From assembly GCA_947175545.1 (NCBI GenBank), contig CAMWNI010000015.1:1-53382 (forward strand): a stretch of DNA of 53,382 bases, written 5' to 3'. This document shows positions 9,535 through 18,301 of the stretch, piece after piece. The first letter of the stretch is position 1. The number at the start of each line of letters is the position of its first letter. This DNA comes from an uncultured Porphyromonadaceae bacterium (GTDB taxonomy: Bacteria > Bacteroidota > Bacteroidia > Bacteroidales > Muribaculaceae). The notes under the pieces are model-generated. The model made no database searches, had not been told where the DNA came from, and saw only the letters and a program-made list of their open reading frames with translations. The position numbers and the translations under genes are program-made.

Positions 9535-10006
9535 ATGAAATTATCAAACTATTCATCATGTTTGTCTGTGTCTTTACAGCATCCGCATTGGCCGAGTTCC
9601 CAAGTCCTACTACACCACAAGAGTCTAAGTCAAAAGAAGTTCATTTGGTCTTGTGTATCCGGATTTTTATGCGTAACTTCGCACCATATTTCTTTACCTA
9701 TTTCAACCCTGACCTCGCACCTGTAAACAAACGGATTATCAAAACCTATAAGACGGAAGGCGAACAAGCGACCTGGGAGTTGCTAACCGACTGGTATATA
9801 AACAGTCACCCAAAGAGCATCCCTTTGCCAATACTCCCTCGCAGGAGATTACCGCCGAAACCGCCAAGGAGATAGTAGATGAACTTCTCCGCCACGACAG
9901 ATGGACCGCAAAAGCGGGAATATCAGTGACCCCCACAATCCTTATTGACGGCAAGCCTCTCCCCGCCGGCTACACCGTTGAAGACCTTATTTACCTATAC
10001 ACCTGA
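9535..10006 (+). pseudogene. Frameshifted fusion of a signal-peptide ORF to the C-terminus of a VKOR-thioredoxin gene
   Basis: The first part encodes a signal-peptide-like segment (LFIMFVCVFTASALA), out of frame with the nearest ATG at 9535. From about 9690 the sequence is a near copy of the C-terminal quarter of the VKOR-thioredoxin gene at 13515-15083: FFTYFNPDLAPVNKRI.. to ..TPTILIDGKPLPAGYTVEDL. One base is missing at CACCCAAAG (intact copy CACTCCAAAG), which shifts the frame. The last residues are read in a different frame to TGA 10004-10006. The VKOR membrane domain and the CxxC motifs are absent. This marks an ancestral first unit of the peptide operon that lost most of its maturation gene. 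Confidence 0.75.
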
Positions 10007-10014
10007 CCAAAAAC

Positions 10015-10030
10015 GAGGCCCAAAAGCCTC
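10015..10030 (+). promoter_or_regulatory. Conserved GAGGC..GCCTC hairpin ahead of the peptide relic
   Basis: GAGGC (10015-10019) and GCCTC (10026-10030) enclose CCAAAA. The same hairpin lies at 15092-15107 and, with a G-U pair, at 20150-20165, each time about 42-43 nt before a peptide ATG. Conservation across units suggests a role in the mRNA, for example end protection after processing, or translation control. Confidence 0.5.
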
Positions 10031-10072
10031 ACTAATTCACTCAATATTTAACCATTTAAACCCAAAAGAATC

Positions 10073-10173
10073 ATGAGCAAACTTCGGGCCAAGATGCGTG
10101 TACAAAAAAGTGCAACGAAGTTTGCGATTCGATGTCATCATGTGCAAGAGTAACCAAAGCATTATTCTGTTAA
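10073..10173 (+). pseudogene. Relic of a third six-cysteine peptide precursor
   Basis: The 5' leader and ATGAGCAAACT are identical to the start of the intact peptide gene at 15150. After MSKL the rest of the leader and the front of the core are deleted. From 10090, in the wrong frame for the ATG, the sequence reads QDACTKKCNEVCDSMSSC and ends at TAA 10171. The spacing C-x3-C-x3-C-x5-C is the same as in the intact peptide A. The stop of the ATG frame comes after 26 residues with no cysteine ladder. This is a dead member of the peptide family. Confidence 0.7.
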
Positions 10174-10279
10174 GTTCTCGTATCCATGGTGTTGCAAACC
10201 GTAATAACTTGAAATGCCTCAGGTATGGCAGGTCAATGTTGTGGATGGTTAGCAACACTATCAATTACTGTGTTGGAAA

Positions 10280-13072
10280 ATGAATGGATTGATACCATTG
10301 GTTCTGATGTCCATAGCATCTATTGTTTCGCCGATGAGTTATCGGTTACGCGTAGGTGCGGTGGTTCGTGACGGCTACACGGGATTAGACATACCGTATG
10401 CCAAGGTGTCGGTTATGGATTCGTCCGGACTGGTCGTGTGTGATTCGCTTCCACGAATAGAGAATCCATATAGAGATGAGCCTGACCGATACCTGTATAC
10501 TTCAACTTTAACAGTCGATTCTGTCAGAAATAGTTATATTCTCAGGGTTAGTGCGGATGGTTACGGTTCGCGGACTTTAGATGCGACAAGTTATTGGCTT
10601 AACGACTCTACGGCCGGAGTGTATGTTGAAGAGATAGAAATGTTTCTGTCGAAAAGAACTAAAACACTTGAAGAGGTAACAGTTACGGCATCTAAGGTGA
10701 AGATGGTAATGAATGGCGATACTTTGGTTTATGATGCAACGGCCTTTTGCTTGTCGGAAGGTTCAATGCTGGAAGAACTGATACGCGCACTCCCGGGAGC
10801 GAATTTGAGCGAATCAGGACAAATAACTGTCAATGGCAAATTTGTCCGTGAACTGCTGGTTAACGGGCGCAACTTTTTCAAGGGAGATCCAACAGTCGCC
10901 TTGGCGAATTTGCCGGCCTATACTGTGAGTAAAATCAAAGTCTATGACAAAAAAGAGATTCCTGCGGATGTGTTTGAAGAGCATATCGTAATGGACGTAG
11001 CCTTAAAGCGGGAATATGCCCACGGATTGATTTCCAATTATGAATTTGGTGGGGGCTCGGCTCTTCGGGGAGGTTGGAATTCCCGATGGCTCGGGCGCAT
11101 TTTTGCGATGTATTACTCTCCAATCAGTTCTTTGGCGGTGTATGCCAATGCCAACAATCTCAATGCCGAGAATCGCCCCGGATATCAAGGACGGTGGATT
11201 GAAAATATCACGACGTCGGGCCTGAAAACGGCCAAAAGTGCCGGCATAAACCACTCTCGGACTTGGAAAGAACAAAGATCTGAAATCAATAACAGCCTGA
11301 CTGTTACTCGCCGTAACAGTCATAATGAGGTGTCAACCTATCATGAAGCGTATCTTGAAGACAGCAGTATTTACAACAATAGCCATTTAAAGTCAGAAAC
11401 AAGAGAGACTGCCTTAGAGTTTTACAACGACTTCAAGCAAAATTTTGACAAGGGGTACTATAACACCGGCCTTAGTGCATGCTATGAGCATAATACAGCC
11501 GATGATAATATTGAGGTATCCGAATCTGACAATAATACCTCGAAGATATATTTACGCCAAAAAAAATCAACAGTAAAAGGTGACAAATATGGCGCTTATC
11601 TTTGGATGCATACTTATCTAAATTTAGGCCAAAAGATTCCGGCCAGTTTCCGTATTTGGGATCTTAGACTCAATGGCAGTTGCCGTGGTTCTTCTCGGTT
11701 AAATAACATTACGGACTTTATAGTTTATCCGGATAAAGTGTCGGATAATATTTCACGAATTTATCGAGAATCCCTCCCCGTAAATTCTCACAACATTAAA
11801 TTTGAAGCATTTTCCATTCGCACTTCATTCAACATTACAAAGCGCAGCGAATGTTACTACAATATAGGCTACAAGCTGGGATACACCTCTCAATCCGGCA
11901 GACGCGAAATGGACTATATGGCCGAAACGCCTAACTCCAACGACCTTTGGTTAAGGGATTTGGCAAATAGCTACTTCACAACAGAATCCGGGATTTCGAA
12001 TAAAATTGATTTTTTGGGCGGCATAGACGGACCTGTTAAATTACAGTTACATCTGACGGAAAATATCTTGACACGCCAAATTAAAGATAGGCGCGTAACC
12101 ACTTTATTTGTTGATAAAACGAACCTTCTTCTGTCTGGCTACTTAATTGCTTCGTTAGGCGAGGGAGAATGGAGCGAGGGCTCAAACTATAAACTTTCTC
12201 TAAATTATTCAGAAGAGGCGCCCCAAATGCTCCACTTGCTTCCGATTGTTGACACCTCCGATCCGATGTTGCGCTTTTGCGGTAATCCAGACCTCAGAAA
12301 GTCAATACTCTCATCGGCCGAATTTGTGTTCAATAATAATCAATCGCTGCATAACCGCCAAATCGTAGTTTCGTCCAAATATTCGCGTACAGACCGGTCG
12401 ATCACATCGGCCAGATTCTACAACCGACAGAATGGAATAACAATGATTATGCCCTACAATATTGACGGAAACTTTTTTGCCAACATTCATGGCTCATATT
12501 CTCAATATTTAGATAAAAGCGAACGGGTCTACCTTTCAAACTCTCTTAAAGGCGAGTTATTGCGTTCTGCGGACTATTCAACTGATTCGGACGTGCCTAA
12601 TGTTCTGAAGGTAAATAACTGGCAAATTAGTAACAACTTTGAACTTAAATGGACGCCGGGGAACGCAACCATCTCTGGCAAAGTCGACTTTAACTGGAAT
12701 AGACTTGTAAGTCTTGACCGGGTTTTTGCGCCATTTTATTTTATGCACGTAAACTATGGTATATTAGCCTCGATGCCATTGCATTGGGGTGTTGAAATAC
12801 AAACCGAACTGATGGTCTATTGTCGCCGTGGCTACGAAGAGACAACAATGAACACGACCGACTGGGTATGGAACCTCCAACTGAGCAAGACTTTCGGTTC
12901 CGCCAAGCAATGGACCGTCAAAGCCATCGGCTTTGACCTGCTCCACCAACTCCCGACCATTCGCCAGGTGGTCAACGCCCAAGGGCGAACCGAGACCCGC
13001 TATAACTCCCAGCCATCCTACGCACTGCTGACCCTCTCCTACCGCCTTGACATAAAACCCACGCGAAAATAA
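10280..13072 (+). CDS. Outer membrane beta-barrel protein 1 of the peptide operon
   Basis: A 930-residue TonB-receptor-like outer membrane protein. A signal peptide (about 1-19) leads into a carboxypeptidase-regulatory domain (about 25-125). A plug-like segment follows: EEVTVTASKVKMVMNGDT, EGSMLEELIRALPG, VNGKFVRELLVNGRNFF. A large barrel runs from about 250 to the C-terminus. It is paralogous to 15473-18283 and 20534-23443. The last 60 residues are almost identical to those of the third copy (TFGSAKQWTVKAIGFDLL..), which suggests gene conversion. No TonB box was identified. In context it may form the exit channel for the peptide, or serve as its receptor or immunity factor. Its own peptide gene upstream is dead. 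Confidence 0.85.
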   Translation: MNGLIPLVLMSIASIVSPMSYRLRVGAVVRDGYTGLDIPYAKVSVMDSSGLVVCDSLPRIENPYRDEPDRYLYTSTLTVDSVRNSYILRVSADGYGSRTLDATSYWLNDSTAGVYVEEIEMFLSKRTKTLEEVTVTASKVKMVMNGDTLVYDATAFCLSEGSMLEELIRALPGANLSESGQITVNGKFVRELLVNGRNFFKGDPTVALANLPAYTVSKIKVYDKKEIPADVFEEHIVMDVALKREYAHGLISNYEFGGGSALRGGWNSRWLGRIFAMYYSPISSLAVYANANNLNAENRPGYQGRWIENITTSGLKTAKSAGINHSRTWKEQRSEINNSLTVTRRNSHNEVSTYHEAYLEDSSIYNNSHLKSETRETALEFYNDFKQNFDKGYYNTGLSACYEHNTADDNIEVSESDNNTSKIYLRQKKSTVKGDKYGAYLWMHTYLNLGQKIPASFRIWDLRLNGSCRGSSRLNNITDFIVYPDKVSDNISRIYRESLPVNSHNIKFEAFSIRTSFNITKRSECYYNIGYKLGYTSQSGRREMDYMAETPNSNDLWLRDLANSYFTTESGISNKIDFLGGIDGPVKLQLHLTENILTRQIKDRRVTTLFVDKTNLLLSGYLIASLGEGEWSEGSNYKLSLNYSEEAPQMLHLLPIVDTSDPMLRFCGNPDLRKSILSSAEFVFNNNQSLHNRQIVVSSKYSRTDRSITSARFYNRQNGITMIMPYNIDGNFFANIHGSYSQYLDKSERVYLSNSLKGELLRSADYSTDSDVPNVLKVNNWQISNNFELKWTPGNATISGKVDFNWNRLVSLDRVFAPFYFMHVNYGILASMPLHWGVEIQTELMVYCRRGYEETTMNTTDWVWNLQLSKTFGSAKQWTVKAIGFDLLHQLPTIRQVVNAQGRTETRYNSQPSYALLTLSYRLDIKPTRK

Positions 13073-13107
13073 TGCAAAATTTCCCTCATTATTATCAATT
13101 TATCTAA
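13072..13107 (+). pseudogene. Relic of the start of a C39 ABC exporter gene
   Basis: TAATG couples the barrel stop to an 11-codon ORF, MQNFPHYYQFI, then a stop. The live exporter at 23443 begins the same way after its barrel gene (TAATG, MRKFPHYHQLNMMDCG). The relic shows that this barrel gene was once followed by its own exporter, later deleted. Confidence 0.6.
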
Positions 13108-13141
13108 CGTGTGGCATTACTCACGGGCAACCATTCAGTAG

Positions 13142-13354
13142 CAATCGCTCATTACCAATGAGGGCAACTCAGCCATTGTTGAAGTAACTGACTCCGGCAA
13201 AGGAATTGAGCGAAAGAACTTCAAAACCATCTTCAACCCCGGATTCACAACCAAAAAACGCGGCTGGGGACTCGGACTGACCCTCGCCAAGCGCATTATT
13301 GAAATTGAGCTTTCCACTAACAAGGGCATTAATTATGTCTTAGAATTGCTCTAA
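13142..13354 (+). pseudogene. Histidine-kinase ATPase domain fragment
   Basis: The open stretch encodes VEVTDSGKGIERKNFKTIF, NPGFTTKKRGWGLGLTLAKR and IIEIELS.., carrying the G1 (DSGKGI) and G2 (GWGLGLTLAKRIIE) boxes of HATPase_c domains. There is no start codon, dimerisation domain or sensor. After the G2 box the usual last strand is replaced by unrelated residues. It was probably a two-component sensor, perhaps part of the lost control of this locus. The rest of the gap to 13514 has only tiny ORFs. Confidence 0.75.
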
Positions 13355-13514
13355 AAAACGCATAAAAACAGCCTGAAGAAAATTTAATTTTCATCACTAT
13401 TATGAATCAATAAGTTAGGAGCCATTTTGAAGAAAAAAATATTTACCATTTTTTTTGCCTATCTCATTTTTTCTACCTAAATTCGCAGCATCAGTTCAAC
13501 CTCTTTAATATGTT

Positions 13515-15083
13515 ATGCAGCAGCCCATTGTTGAAATAATCCTTTCGGAATTGAAAGTGCCATTCACTCCACTCTACCTCCGGCAAGTAGAGCGGGAGAT
13601 GCCTTACGGCGCCTCGCTATGGGCCATCGGGCAGATCCTGAACCGCTATAATGTTGACCATACGTCGCTGCGCGTTTCTAATAAGGAGCAGATTGGGCGG
13701 ATTCCATGTCCGTTTGTTGCCCAGGCCTCGGGCGACTGCGTGGTAGTCACCTCGGTAACCGACAATGAGGTTAAATATCGGACCACATCCGGTGCATTTT
13801 CGGCGCCGCTCGATACATTTAAGCAGGCCTGGACCGGCGCAGTAATGATAGTTAAGGCATCGGAAGCCTCTTCTGAACCTAACCTGAAAGACCACCGCCG
13901 GGAAGAGCGTAGCAATCGGTTGCAGAGAGTCTTGTCATATCTCGGGGTTATTGTCTTGCTTGTGGGCGCAGCGGTCGCCGGCAGACTCCCGGCATTGAGC
14001 ATATCTCTCGGCCTTGTTTACATTTTAGGAACATGGCTCTCAGTTTTGCTCCTCAAGAAGCAACTGAATATCAACAGCACCGCTGCCGACAAGATTTGCA
14101 GCCTGTTGAACTCAGCCGGTTGCACTGACGCGCACAAATCCGCAGGCCCGGGGCCTCTACTGTTCGGAATATTTGACCTGAGCATTGCCGGCATAGCGTT
14201 TTTCGGCGTAAATTTAGTGGCAACGCTCCTTAGTCCGCAGGGATTGGGAGGAGCGGTAAGTATCGCCGTGGCCCTTGCGCTACCTTTGACGCTCTGGAGC
14301 GTTGCTTACCAAGGGTTTAAGCGTAAGTCGTGGTGTGCGCTTTGCCTCTTGGTCATGGGTTGCGTATGGGTTGCGTTCGCAATCATGATTGTCGGGGGCA
14401 TATATCGGGATGTTACACTGACTCTTCCACTCCTTGGCGCCCTCACGGCAGTAGGCGCGGCTTACTGGCTGATCATGAGCGCGATGCGTTATCTGAGTGA
14501 TTATTACAAGAATGCGGAGCAGGATAAAAAGGAGAATACATCACTGCGCCAAATAAAGTTTGACAGTCATATCTGGGACTCACTGCTGCGTGACTCCGCG
14601 GAGACATATCCCGTTGAGGGAGAGGAGGCTTCAAGCATCTTCTTCGGCAATCCTGACTCGGAATTGCCGCTAATAACCATCGTCGGCAATCCGTTCTGCA
14701 ATCCGTGCGGAAGGATGCACTCGCGGCTTGAGCCGCTGATTGACGCCGGGTTCAGAATTCAATATTTCTTTACCTACTTCAACCCCGACCTCGCGCCCGT
14801 AAACAAACGAATTGTCGAAACCTACAAGACTAAAGGCGAACAAGCGACCTGGGAGTTGCTAACCGACTGGTACACAAACGGTCACTCCAAAGAGCATCCC
14901 TTTGCCAATCCTCCTGAGCAGGAAATCCCCGCGGAAACCGCCAAGGAGATAGTAGATGAACTCATCCGTCACGACAAATGGACCGCCAAAGCGGGAATAT
15001 CAGTGACCCCCACAATCCTTATTGACGGCAAGCCACTCCCCGCCGGCTACACCGTTGAAGACCTTATTTACCTATACACCTGA
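13515..15083 (+). CDS. VKOR-thioredoxin fusion with degenerate C39-like N-domain (disulfide formation)
   Basis: A 522-residue membrane thiol oxidase. Residues 1-115 look like the peptidase-C39-like domain often fused to Bacteroidetes VKOR proteins; no catalytic Cys is present at its start. A vitamin K epoxide reductase domain with several membrane helices spans about 135-330. It has the periplasmic loop pair C195-x7-C203 and the quinone-site CxxC (C274-C277). A thioredoxin/DsbA-like domain (about 375-522) has CNPC at 395-398 and the cis-Pro strand VTPTILIDG. VKOR-Trx fusions oxidise cysteines outside the cytoplasm and pass electrons to quinone. The next gene encodes a six-cysteine peptide, its likely substrate. 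An in-frame stop at 13506 fixes the ATG at 13515. Confidence 0.85.
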   Translation: MQQPIVEIILSELKVPFTPLYLRQVEREMPYGASLWAIGQILNRYNVDHTSLRVSNKEQIGRIPCPFVAQASGDCVVVTSVTDNEVKYRTTSGAFSAPLDTFKQAWTGAVMIVKASEASSEPNLKDHRREERSNRLQRVLSYLGVIVLLVGAAVAGRLPALSISLGLVYILGTWLSVLLLKKQLNINSTAADKICSLLNSAGCTDAHKSAGPGPLLFGIFDLSIAGIAFFGVNLVATLLSPQGLGGAVSIAVALALPLTLWSVAYQGFKRKSWCALCLLVMGCVWVAFAIMIVGGIYRDVTLTLPLLGALTAVGAAYWLIMSAMRYLSDYYKNAEQDKKENTSLRQIKFDSHIWDSLLRDSAETYPVEGEEASSIFFGNPDSELPLITIVGNPFCNPCGRMHSRLEPLIDAGFRIQYFFTYFNPDLAPVNKRIVETYKTKGEQATWELLTDWYTNGHSKEHPFANPPEQEIPAETAKEIVDELIRHDKWTAKAGISVTPTILIDGKPLPAGYTVEDLIYLYT

Positions 15084-15091
15084 CCAAAAAC

Positions 15092-15107
15092 GAGGCCCAA
15101 AAGCCTC
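15092..15107 (+). promoter_or_regulatory. Conserved intercistronic hairpin before peptide A
   Basis: GAGGC/GCCTC stem with loop CCAAAA, 42 nt before ATG 15150 and just after the VKOR-Trx stop. It is identical to the copy at 10015-10030. Confidence 0.5.
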
Positions 15108-15149
15108 ACTAATTCACTCAATATTTAACCATTTAAACCCAAAAGAATC

Positions 15150-15401
15150 ATGAGCAAACTCATCATTCCCGCTGCCGAACTCATCGGCACCCCTCTGACC
15201 CAGGAGGAACTCAAAGGCATCCTCGCCGGTGCAACCACTTACACTTGCCGTTGTAAACTAACTGTCAGAGGCAACCAGACGTCTTATGACATCAACGGCA
15301 TAGTAACCGAAGCTGATTGTCGCAAGGGATGCGCGTCTGACTGCGCTAAAACCGACGGATGCACCAACTCTAGTATAGAGTTCAATGTGAAAGATAATTA
15401 A
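15150..15401 (+). CDS. Peptide A: secreted six-cysteine peptide precursor with double-glycine-type leader
   Basis: An 83-residue precursor. The leader (1-27) MSKLIIPAAELIGTPLTQEE then LKGILAG ends in Ala-Gly with hydrophobic residues at -4 (Ile), -7 (Leu) and -12 (Leu), the pattern cut by C39 peptidases of ABC exporters. The 56-residue core has C33, C35, C57, C61, C65 and C71: CxC, then C-x3-C-x3-C-x5-C, enough for three disulfides. It carries Thr, Ser and Asn residues that could be modified. The gene sits between a disulfide-forming enzyme and an outer membrane barrel, and the C39 exporter is encoded in the same operon. I know no named family for it. A bacteriocin-like or signalling role is inferred. 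Confidence 0.85.
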   Translation: MSKLIIPAAELIGTPLTQEELKGILAGATTYTCRCKLTVRGNQTSYDINGIVTEADCRKGCASDCAKTDGCTNSSIEFNVKDN

Positions 15402-15414
15402 TCTTCCCTGATTG

Positions 15415-15454
15415 AGAGTGTTGCAGTCCCTCTTTTGGTACTCTGCGACACTCT
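15415..15454 (+). terminator. Intercistronic hairpin between peptide A and barrel 2 (partial terminator)
   Basis: Bases 15415-15426 pair with 15443-15454 over 12 bp with one G-U pair, followed by TTATTGCTT. The hairpin lies 13 nt after the peptide stop. A leaky terminator or 3'-end protector here would allow much more peptide mRNA than barrel mRNA, as in many bacteriocin operons. Confidence 0.6.
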
Positions 15455-15472
15455 TATTGCTTAAACTATTTT

Positions 15473-18283
15473 ATGAGCCACTCAAGTCGTTTAATACTAA
15501 AATATTGCTTGATGATAAGCTGCTTGCTTGTATGTTTTACGGCAGCGGCCCAAATTAACTATAAAGTTAATGTTTGCGATTCTATCACCGGGTTACCTAT
15601 TGACCCGGCAAATGTTAGTTTATTTGTCTTTAAAGAAAACACTAATGAAAGCGCAATTATTTCGAAGGGAATAATGTATACGAGCGACGGCTATCAAAGC
15701 ATTGCCTATCGCACTTTTACTCTTCCTCATCGTGATGACGTTTATGATATGACGATTGATGCGGAAGGTTATATTCCGCGCTCAATGAAATTGAGAGCAA
15801 GCACCAAGAACACTGAGGTGGATTTAGGGAAAATCAAGCTTGAACGCCTACCGAAGCAACTTGATGAGATATCAGTGGTCGCAACAAAAATCAAGGTGTT
15901 TTTTGATGGAGATACAGTAATATATAATGCCGACGCATTTATTCTGCCTGAAGGTTCAATGCTTGACGCTTTAGTCAAGCAACTGCCCGGAGTGGAGCTC
16001 AAATCCGACGGTCAGATTCTTCACAATGGTAAAAAGATCGAGAGTCTGCTCTTGAATGGCCGCAAACTCTTTGATAATGACCCCACTATTATGCTCAACA
16101 ATTTGGCGGCATATACCGTCAAGAATATCAAAGTATATGAACAAGACTCGGAGGCGGCATCCCTGCTTGGATATTCCGATGACAAAGAGTATGTGATGGA
16201 CGTAACCCTCAAAAAACAGTACATGGGTGCGACCTCAGTTCTGGCCGAGGGAGGATACGGGACTGAAAAACGTTATCTTGGCCGACTATTCGCAACCACA
16301 TTCACCTCAACCTCAGCCGTGGCGGCATATTTCAACGCAAACAATCTTTCAACTCAGAGCCTGCCCTGGAGCAAGTCAGATATTTGGGATACAAGTAGGA
16401 TTTCTCGAACCGGAGTATCCTCTTACATTGGGGGAGGTATGAATTATTCACTTAGCAGCTCAAAGCGCCAGGAATCATTGCGAGGACACATCGAAGCTAC
16501 GCGCACAACTACGGACTCTCGCAACGGAAGCCAAGGAGTACTTTTCCTGCCGGAGGGCGACAATATTTCAAACTCAGCATCAAAGAATTGGACCCGCGCG
16601 CTGAAATTCAACACCGCACATCACTATATGCGCCAAATCGGCAATTGGCAACTCACTGTCAACGCAAGGTTTGATTACGGCAACGCCAAATCCAAATCTG
16701 ACAGAGAGGCCGAAGTAAGCCGCGCGAATGACAATAGCTTAGTGAACCGTTCGCTTCATACCGCATCCTCTTCATCACATAATATTAAAGGGAATCTTAA
16801 TATGGATGCTCGGGTGCGCCTGCCCGACATTAAAGAAACAAAGCAGAATATGTCGATATGGGTCAGCGGCGACTACACCCGCTCTCATGGCAAATATGAT
16901 TCATTCTATTTGATTGACTATGGCATGAATCCGGACAGGACACAGTCGGAACAAGCCCGCCGGCAGGCATATCCCTCTTATATCGTAAATTACTGCGGTA
17001 GTTTGAAGTACAATCTCCGCTTCCCCCGGAATTACTCACTTTCCATAGGCGTCAACCACGACCATGCCCGGGATCGTAACACCGACTTCCGTTTCTTATT
17101 ACCCGCATATGCACTTGACCCGACCAATAGTTCCAAAACTCTGAGAAATGATGGCTCAACTCTCATTTTTTTGAACTCAGGAGCGCGCTGGGGCTACCCA
17201 TCAATGGCCGAAGGCGGCAAAGGACAACTGGACTTAAAAATAACTCCGTCAATTACATTTTTAAACAGGACTTACGAGTTTATGCGCCCCGAAGCAGACG
17301 CCATTAATCCGACCCGCAACGAAACATTTTGGTCATTGTCAGACTTTTCGCTTGACTACAAACTGACTCCCCGCGGGCGTAACAATCTATTGATATCACT
17401 GAAAGCGTCATCCGTGGTCAGGCCGCTTGATATGGCTTATTTGATTGACGTAGTAACGGATGCCGACCCTCTGAATATCCATCGCGGCAATCCCCATCTT
17501 CGTAATTCCCGCCATAACACTCTCGAACTCAAACCTTCCTTTGAATTGATTACTCCGGCTTATAACATCATGAACTATCTGACAATCAAGTATGTCACGA
17601 TTGACGATGACATAGTAAACGGCTGGATATACAACCCTGAGACCGGAGTGAGACGCCATAGCCCGTATAACGTTAACGGCACGCGCCACTTTTCCGTAGG
17701 CCTTTTCAGCTGGCTATACGGTAACACGTGGAGCATCAGGTGGAAAAACGAATATGCAAACAAACGCAATGCGGATATGGTTGGCTCCACAACTACCGAT
17801 TTCGACAATTATCGTCTCTCTCAGGAGTTTGTTTATAACAACAGTTACGATGGTTCATTACAAGGGACATATAACCCATGGAAATGGCTTGAACTCTCAC
17901 CGGAAGTGACATCGAAGGTGTCTCACTATAAAAGCAAAGCCGAAGACTTCATCCCGTTTACAGCCGTAGATATGACCTACAAGATGAGCCTTCAGTTCAA
18001 AATGCCTCATAACATATCTCTGACAACCGACCTTGCGCTGAACACCCGTCGGGGATATGCCGATTCCCATCTCAACACCGACGAATGGATACTCAATGCC
18101 GGCGCGCAATGGCACTGGCAGCGTCCCGGCCTGCGATTCATATTGGATGGCTACGACCTGCTCCACCAGATTTCACGCATAAGCTATGTAATCAACGCTC
18201 AGGGGCGCACTGAAAGTTGGGACAATACCATTCCCCGCTACGTCATGCTCCGCATCATATATCAATTCAACGCCTCCAAATAA
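15473..18283 (+). CDS. Outer membrane beta-barrel protein 2 of the peptide operon
   Basis: A 936-residue paralogue of the proteins at 10280 and 20534. A signal peptide (to about residue 26, ..CFTAAAQ) is followed by a carboxypeptidase-regulatory-like domain, a plug-like segment (DEISVVATKIKVFFDGDT, PEGSMLDALVKQLPGVEL, NGKKIESLLLNGRKLF, LAAYTVKNIKVYEQD) and a long barrel ending ..NAQGRTESWDN..YVMLRIIYQFNASK. It is the most divergent of the three in its C-terminal end. The gene follows peptide A after a hairpin and may be specific to it. No TolC is encoded in this operon, so a barrel of this type could be the outer membrane step of export; receptor or immunity roles are equally open. Confidence 0.85.
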   Translation: MSHSSRLILKYCLMISCLLVCFTAAAQINYKVNVCDSITGLPIDPANVSLFVFKENTNESAIISKGIMYTSDGYQSIAYRTFTLPHRDDVYDMTIDAEGYIPRSMKLRASTKNTEVDLGKIKLERLPKQLDEISVVATKIKVFFDGDTVIYNADAFILPEGSMLDALVKQLPGVELKSDGQILHNGKKIESLLLNGRKLFDNDPTIMLNNLAAYTVKNIKVYEQDSEAASLLGYSDDKEYVMDVTLKKQYMGATSVLAEGGYGTEKRYLGRLFATTFTSTSAVAAYFNANNLSTQSLPWSKSDIWDTSRISRTGVSSYIGGGMNYSLSSSKRQESLRGHIEATRTTTDSRNGSQGVLFLPEGDNISNSASKNWTRALKFNTAHHYMRQIGNWQLTVNARFDYGNAKSKSDREAEVSRANDNSLVNRSLHTASSSSHNIKGNLNMDARVRLPDIKETKQNMSIWVSGDYTRSHGKYDSFYLIDYGMNPDRTQSEQARRQAYPSYIVNYCGSLKYNLRFPRNYSLSIGVNHDHARDRNTDFRFLLPAYALDPTNSSKTLRNDGSTLIFLNSGARWGYPSMAEGGKGQLDLKITPSITFLNRTYEFMRPEADAINPTRNETFWSLSDFSLDYKLTPRGRNNLLISLKASSVVRPLDMAYLIDVVTDADPLNIHRGNPHLRNSRHNTLELKPSFELITPAYNIMNYLTIKYVTIDDDIVNGWIYNPETGVRRHSPYNVNGTRHFSVGLFSWLYGNTWSIRWKNEYANKRNADMVGSTTTDFDNYRLSQEFVYNNSYDGSLQGTYNPWKWLELSPEVTSKVSHYKSKAEDFIPFTAVDMTYKMSLQFKMPHNISLTTDLALNTRRGYADSHLNTDEWILNAGAQWHWQRPGLRFILDGYDLLHQISRISYVINAQGRTESWDNTIPRYVMLRIIYQFNASK

Positions 18284-18301
18284 CCAATCATCCTGAAAAA
18301 A

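Noticed and set aside
9558-9875. 105-codon open frame that could be called a gene
   Set aside because: It joins a signal-like segment to a copy of the VKOR-Trx tail and then runs out of frame after a one-base deletion; I treat it as part of a pseudogene.
13142-13354. Minus-strand open frame 13135-13329
   Set aside because: The plus strand carries clear histidine-kinase ATPase motifs, so the minus frame is a shadow.
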